A stretch of 64,000 bases of DNA from NCBI GenBank assembly GCA_001179505.1, contig CDMY01000356.1, positions 62,001 to 126,000 on the forward strand, read 5' to 3'. The stretch is from Vitrella brassicaformis (Eukaryota; Sar; Vitrellaceae). Position 1 is the stretch's first letter. Every line of letters begins with the position of its first letter. Positions 60,060-64,000 of this stretch are shown here, piece after piece. The position numbers were made by a program, and so were the translations under genes. The notes beneath the pieces were generated by a model that made no database searches, was not told the DNA's origin, and was given only the letters and a program-made list of their open reading frames with translations.

Positions 60060-61935
60060 TCACCACACCTCATCATCACTCGTCGAATTCAACAGCGCGC
60101 AGCGCTCCATGTGTTTTCCTTTAAGGTGTCCAAACTTGCGAGCATACTTGGACACCTTGAAGGCCGATCTGTCATCGCAATTGTCGGCGTCAAACTTGAC
60201 CGTCTGGTCAAGTTTGTGGAAGGCCGAGGCCTCGGTAGGGTCCAAGTCTGTGGGGCAGGGGTAGGCGCCATCGGCCGTCTGGCAGAGGCGATAGATGGCT
60301 GAATTCTGAATAGCCTTGTTGACACGGTCCCGGGCTGCTTCCGTGATGGCACCTCTCTTCAGTAGAACGTGAGCCAGCTGCTTTATGCTGGCACATGTGT
60401 GGTGGCGGGGAGACACACACACACACACCGAGAGACACAGAGGGGGTGCGTTACGTCGGCGCTGTTGGTATCATTCTCACTCACCTGGTGTAGAAGATGA
60501 ACTTGTCTCTTTGGCTGTCAGGAAGTGTGGCGAGATCTGGCTGATGGCTTTCCTTGTTGGACTCGAGGTTGTGGATGAGCACGTATGCAGGGTCCTCCAC
60601 GTCGGGGTTGTGCATCAGGTTGAGTCCGGTCAGAAAGTCACCCTGGCCACTGTCTCCTATCCAAATGTAGCCTGTGGCCACACAACAGACAGAGAAAGGT
60701 CATCGGTGTCTGTCTGCCCCGCCCCCTATATATCTGTGTGTGTGACAAGGCAGGCAGTTAGGCGCCACTCGCGCCACCCACCGACCTTTTGCGCCATCAC
60801 CGGCTTGAGTGTAATGGCCTCCTGGCTTGGTCAAGCTTTTGATGATGTTCTGTGCCTTCCTCTCCGCCGTCGCGGCCCAATCTGTGCTAAAGAAGTCCAC
60901 AAACCTGCCAAACCCGGACCGATCCTCGTCAACGCCCCAAGTGCGGCCGTTGAGCAACCCTTTGATGCATACATACATGACCACAGCCAGCATCCACCCA
61001 CACCACGCCACGTACAGAACAGACACACCCGTACAGACAGACAGACAGATGAACAAAACCGAAAAACGTCGCTGGCGTGTCATCCATTCCTTCCTTCCTT
61101 TCTTGACCATCCATTCCGTGTGCGGCCATCATAAAGCGACACAGACAGACATACAGACGGCCAGACGGCCCCCCATTCTCACCGGTTGCGTTGGACAGCT
61201 TGTTCCAGGATTTCTTCTCTAAGCTCTGCACAGTCACAGACAGAAAGACAGACAGACAGACAGACAAGGATTCCGATGCATGCACGTTTTGATGGCCCTG
61301 ATGCTACTGCACCCACCTTGGGGTCCCCAACGGTGATCTTTGGCCGTGCCGATACCAGACGGAAGAAGGGAGGGTGCGCGACGAAGTCGGGGCCGGCAGA
61401 AAGCTCGAGGTACAGCTGCATGAGGCCAGGGTACACCTGCACGCACACACGCACAGGCAGGCAATGGATGGGTGCAGAGGGGCCATGGTGTCTTCCCATG
61501 CACTTCATCGGTGTAGCACAAATCGTCTGACACACAAAGAGAGGGAGAGAAGAGAATTCGATGCAAAGCCACGTGGGTAACTGCCTTGTCTGTCTGCAAT
61601 GGGGAATCACCCACACCACACCTGTGCCTTTGGGCCAGGAACCTCCGCTGCCTGCACACACACCGCACAGTCCTCATGGCATTCATTGCATGTACTGTAT
61701 GCATTGGTCAAGCCAGCTGATGTATGGACTTGTCCATCCTTCCGCACGCATACGTACAGATGATGGTGTCGTCAATGTCGCTGAACAGGAGATACCCTTT
61801 TCCCATCTCATTTTGTTTGGAGAAGAGGAAGCCATCATTCTTCTTTTCTGAGACGGCCAAACGCGCATCACCCACGCAAGGGACCGTTGCCAATCCGACG
61901 AGGGTGGCGATGCCACCAAGAAATGGAATCAGCAT
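60060..61935 (-). CDS. App1/DUF2183-type HAD phosphatase-like protein, secretory
   Basis: Exons 61935-61758, 61651-61622, 61526-61504, 61436-61317, 61225-61183, 60959-60786, 60671-60485 and 60387-60060 give about 360 residues. MLIPFLGGIATLVGLATVP is a signal peptide. The HAD nucleophile motif is LLFSDIDDTII. The spliced sequence continues with CSGGSWPKGTDD, then VYPGLMQLYLELS and FRLVSARP (motif II). A Lys-containing helix comes next, then YIWIGDSGQGD (motif IV) and YVLIHNL. This order (DIDDT, VYPG, LSARP, IGDSGQxD) is that of the phosphatidate phosphatase App1 / DUF2183 family, so a lipid phosphatase role is possible. With a signal peptide and no lipin-type N-terminal domain, the substrate is open. 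The intron at 60960-61182 is the one copied at 19.1 kb. The C-terminal 109 residues are specific to this protein. Confidence 0.82.
60960..61182 (-). repeat. Intron 5 of the HAD-type gene, member of a dispersed repeat pair
   Basis: A 223-bp phase-1 intron (donor G|GTGAG, acceptor AAAG|GG). Its whole sequence is related to the intergenic stretch at 19122-19353. The neighbouring exons are not duplicated there. Confidence 0.65.
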
Positions 61936-62028
61936 TTGCCTCGAAATCTAGCCGGACGGGACGTATGCCAGTGGAGACGCCGCAAGCCCCCACTGGCACC
62001 CCATCGCTATGGTTTCACGGAATGGTGT
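61936..62028. promoter_or_regulatory. Head-to-head intergenic region, HAD-type / Nup133-like gene
   Basis: Only 93 bp separate the two ATG codons, the shortest spacer in the window. It lacks the YTGCGAGCT motif. The open frame that appears to begin at 61936 starts with TTG, so the first usable ATG is at 62029. Confidence 0.45.
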
Positions 62029-64000
62029 ATGGCCTCCTCTCCCGAGATGCAGACAACACCGTTCAGCAACCTCGTCAACCACAATGTCGTTCAGCCGCAG
62101 AACCCGCCTCCGCCGCCGCAGCTAAAGGTGCTGCTCAACAGGATCGACGCCAAGACTTTCGAGAGCGGCCACTACTATGATTTGGACGGCAGCAGCAGAC
62201 ACAGAGCTTATCGAGCCGCCCGTATCGAGGCAGAAGGCAAGTGGGCGTGGCTGTGTGTGCCTGAGATGCGGCATCGTGCAGGCGTGTCGGTGGCGGTGTG
62301 GGACACCAGTGGCGTGCACCTGCTGCACTGGTGGGAGGAGATCGGGGTCGGCGCGAGCGGCGGAAGGTCGACGGACGCCAGCTGTGTGTACCCCATTGTG
62401 GTGGACAAGGGAGGTGGGAGGCCGCACAGAACGATGGTGGCCCTCATGGCGAGACCAGGTGGGAGAAGCACGAGAAGAATGCCAACTAAGTGTTTGTATG
62501 TATCTGTTGTCGATATGCATGTCTGCCTGTCTGTGTGTTTGATGGGCGCGGTGCAGGTGAGAAGTTGACGGCCTTCTTGACCGAGATCCCCGACAGCCAT
62601 CCTGTCTGCGGCACCATCGTCCCCTCGCACGCATCTGCAGTCATCAGCCTGGCGAAAGATGGTGAGCAAGCCAAGCCACCCAAGCCAGCCAGTCAGTGGG
62701 TGAAGGGATGCATGTGTGTGTTTCCGTTCAGAGCATGACGTACCTGCCTTCGTGGCTGGAGTGGGCAGCGAGTCCGAGCAGGGGACGGCCACGTTTGTGG
62801 TGGCCATGTTGTCGGGCAGGATGGCCACCGTCCGAGTGACCATCGACCCTGACGCGGCCCCTCTGGTGGCCTCACTCCACTTCAGCCACGAGTGGTCGAC
62901 GGGCGACAAGATACACGACATATCGGCATCATCGCCGGGGGGCATATACGTGAGCCAACCGCGCCGCCCGCACCACACACTTTGATGCATCCTGTGCGTG
63001 TGTGTGTGCAGGGTTTGGCGTACAGTGCTGCGAGCGCGGCAGCCTCGACGCCCGTCAGGGTGGTCAATTGGGGTCTAAGCAGGCTGTTCAAGACCCCCGG
63101 TCCCATGAGAGATGACGAGCAGAATCAGACGGTCTCACAAGTCGCTGTTACCGCCAGGTCTGAACGAACAAAACGCAACAACGGGCAGTACAGATGCACA
63201 TGTGTTTATGTCTTTGTGTGTTTGTGTGTTTGTGTGTGTCCTGACAGGCATGGGCATGAGGACTTCACCTGCGCTGTTTTGACGTCTAGTAGCATCCAGC
63301 TGTGGCACCACCACTCCCTCACAGGGGCCAAGAAGGTGAGTGAGTGAGTGAGTGAAGTGAGGGACCATGAAGTCAGTGCCCTGACGGATGCACACCATCT
63401 CCCGCCCGCTCATCTCGTTCATCGTCTGCTGTGCCTTTGGTGCGTTCCTGCGTGGATGGATGGATTCAGTTGCTGTGGCGGAGCGAGTGGTGTGCGGGTC
63501 TCCAAGACGACCATCCCCTACTGCTGCCCATAGCAATGGCATTCACACACCCGTACGTTACGTACGTACGGCATCATTAATCACATCACAAAGCGCGCCG
63601 AGACCAAGTTGGTGGAGAGCATCGTATGTATGTATCGTTGTGTGTGTCGTGTCAGGGGTCCACCGTCGATAGTTGTTCTGGCTGTGAGGATCGGAGGCGA
63701 CTGGCAGCGCACTCTCTTGATCCGAACAGTGAGTGAGAGTGAAAGACGAGACAACGAACGCCCTGAACACAACGGTAAGCACCCCAAACCCGTCCTGTGT
63801 TTTGTGTGTTCAGGGTATCTTGTCCAGCACCGGTGTGCAGTGGAGAGAGCCAGTGACGATCGCCGACCTCACGCCACACCCTCTGCCCATCACAAACACC
63901 GACCCCCTCGCCATCATCACCGCGCCCCTCCAGCCGCCCCCGCCCCCCGAGCCTCCGATGAGCCTCCCGCCCCTCCTGGGCCTCTTCCACCTGGCCGCCA
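62029..64000 (+). CDS. Nucleoporin Nup133-like protein, N-terminal part (cut by window end)
   Basis: Clear exons are 62029-62458, 62557-62661, 62732-62949, 63012-63157 and 63248-63335. Further probable exons lie near 63473-63550, 63658-63729 and from 63815 to the window edge. Start MASSPEMQTTPF. The protein is beta-propeller-like: EGKWAWLCVPEMRHRAGVSV, VAVWDTSGVHLLHWW, FLTEIPDSHPVCGTIVPS and TFVVAMLSGRMATVRVTID. A block reading LSRLFKTPGP, then VAVTARHGHEDFTCAVLTSS and IQLWHH resembles the propeller of Nup133 (SSLFG...L..LTSSNISKWEL). Nup133 is part of the Y-complex scaffold of the nuclear pore. Nup155 is a weaker alternative. The end seen here is Pro-rich. The exons after 63335 are less certain and the C-terminal helical part is missing. 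Confidence 0.6.

Noticed and set aside
61936-62028. Extended N-terminus of the Nup133-like protein
   Set aside because: The extension begins with TTG and would overlap the 93-bp head-to-head spacer; the first ATG is at 62029.

Overview
Eukaryotic nuclear DNA, GC-rich in its genes, with many short spliceosomal introns (about 55-220 bp) and non-coding DNA full of short tandem repeats. Several proteins carry an N-terminal signal peptide followed by a transit-like stretch (light-harvesting protein, peptidyl-tRNA hydrolase, a DUF3007 protein). That is the leader type of a secondary or complex plastid. Together with cilium genes (a radial-spoke MORN protein and a kinesin-like protein), this suggests a photosynthetic alveolate, for example a chromerid such as Vitrella. 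The species is my inference; nothing in the window proves it.

Layout. 0-2 kb: kinesin-like gene (-), cut by the window start. 2.1-3.2 kb: radial-spoke-1-like MORN gene (+). 3.5-4.7 kb: unknown small gene (+). 6.2-8.4 kb: Rim2-like SLC25 carrier (-). 8.8-11.9 kb: RING-finger gene (+). 12.1-15.6 kb: unknown low-complexity, probably nuclear protein (-). 15.9-17.2 kb: peptidyl-tRNA hydrolase (+). 17.2-24.9 kb: gene-free microsatellite block. 24.9-28.2 kb: triple CCCH zinc-finger gene (-). 28.3-29.4 kb: light-harvesting protein (+). 30.1-31.1 kb: 5-formyltetrahydrofolate cyclo-ligase (-). 31.5-44.2 kb: a giant single-pass membrane protein of about 3,800 residues built of about 20 LEA-2/DUF3712-like modules (+). 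44.2-46.3 kb: gene-free, with a 300-N gap. 46.3-47.1 kb: FAM177-like gene (-). 47.3-50.9 kb: two tandem RNase H1 genes (+), the first frameshifted. 52.7-53.6 kb: DUF3007 plastid protein (-). 53.8-58.9 kb: long helical-repeat-like protein (+). 60.1-61.9 kb: secreted App1/DUF2183-type HAD phosphatase-like protein (-). 62.0 kb to the end: Nup133-like nucleoporin (+), cut by the window end.

Two features stand out. First, every minus-strand gene starts head-to-head with a plus-strand gene, giving eight pairs separated by about 90-440 bp. Six of these eight spacers contain the same 9-mer, YTGCGAGCT (or its complement AGCTCGCAR), which looks like a shared promoter element. Second, the giant LEA-2-like repeat protein is an unusual architecture that may form a long lipid-binding rod.

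Exon borders were worked out by hand from GT/GC..AG sites, reading phase and family similarity. Joined lengths are therefore predictions. No transfer RNA, ribosomal RNA or CRISPR array was seen.
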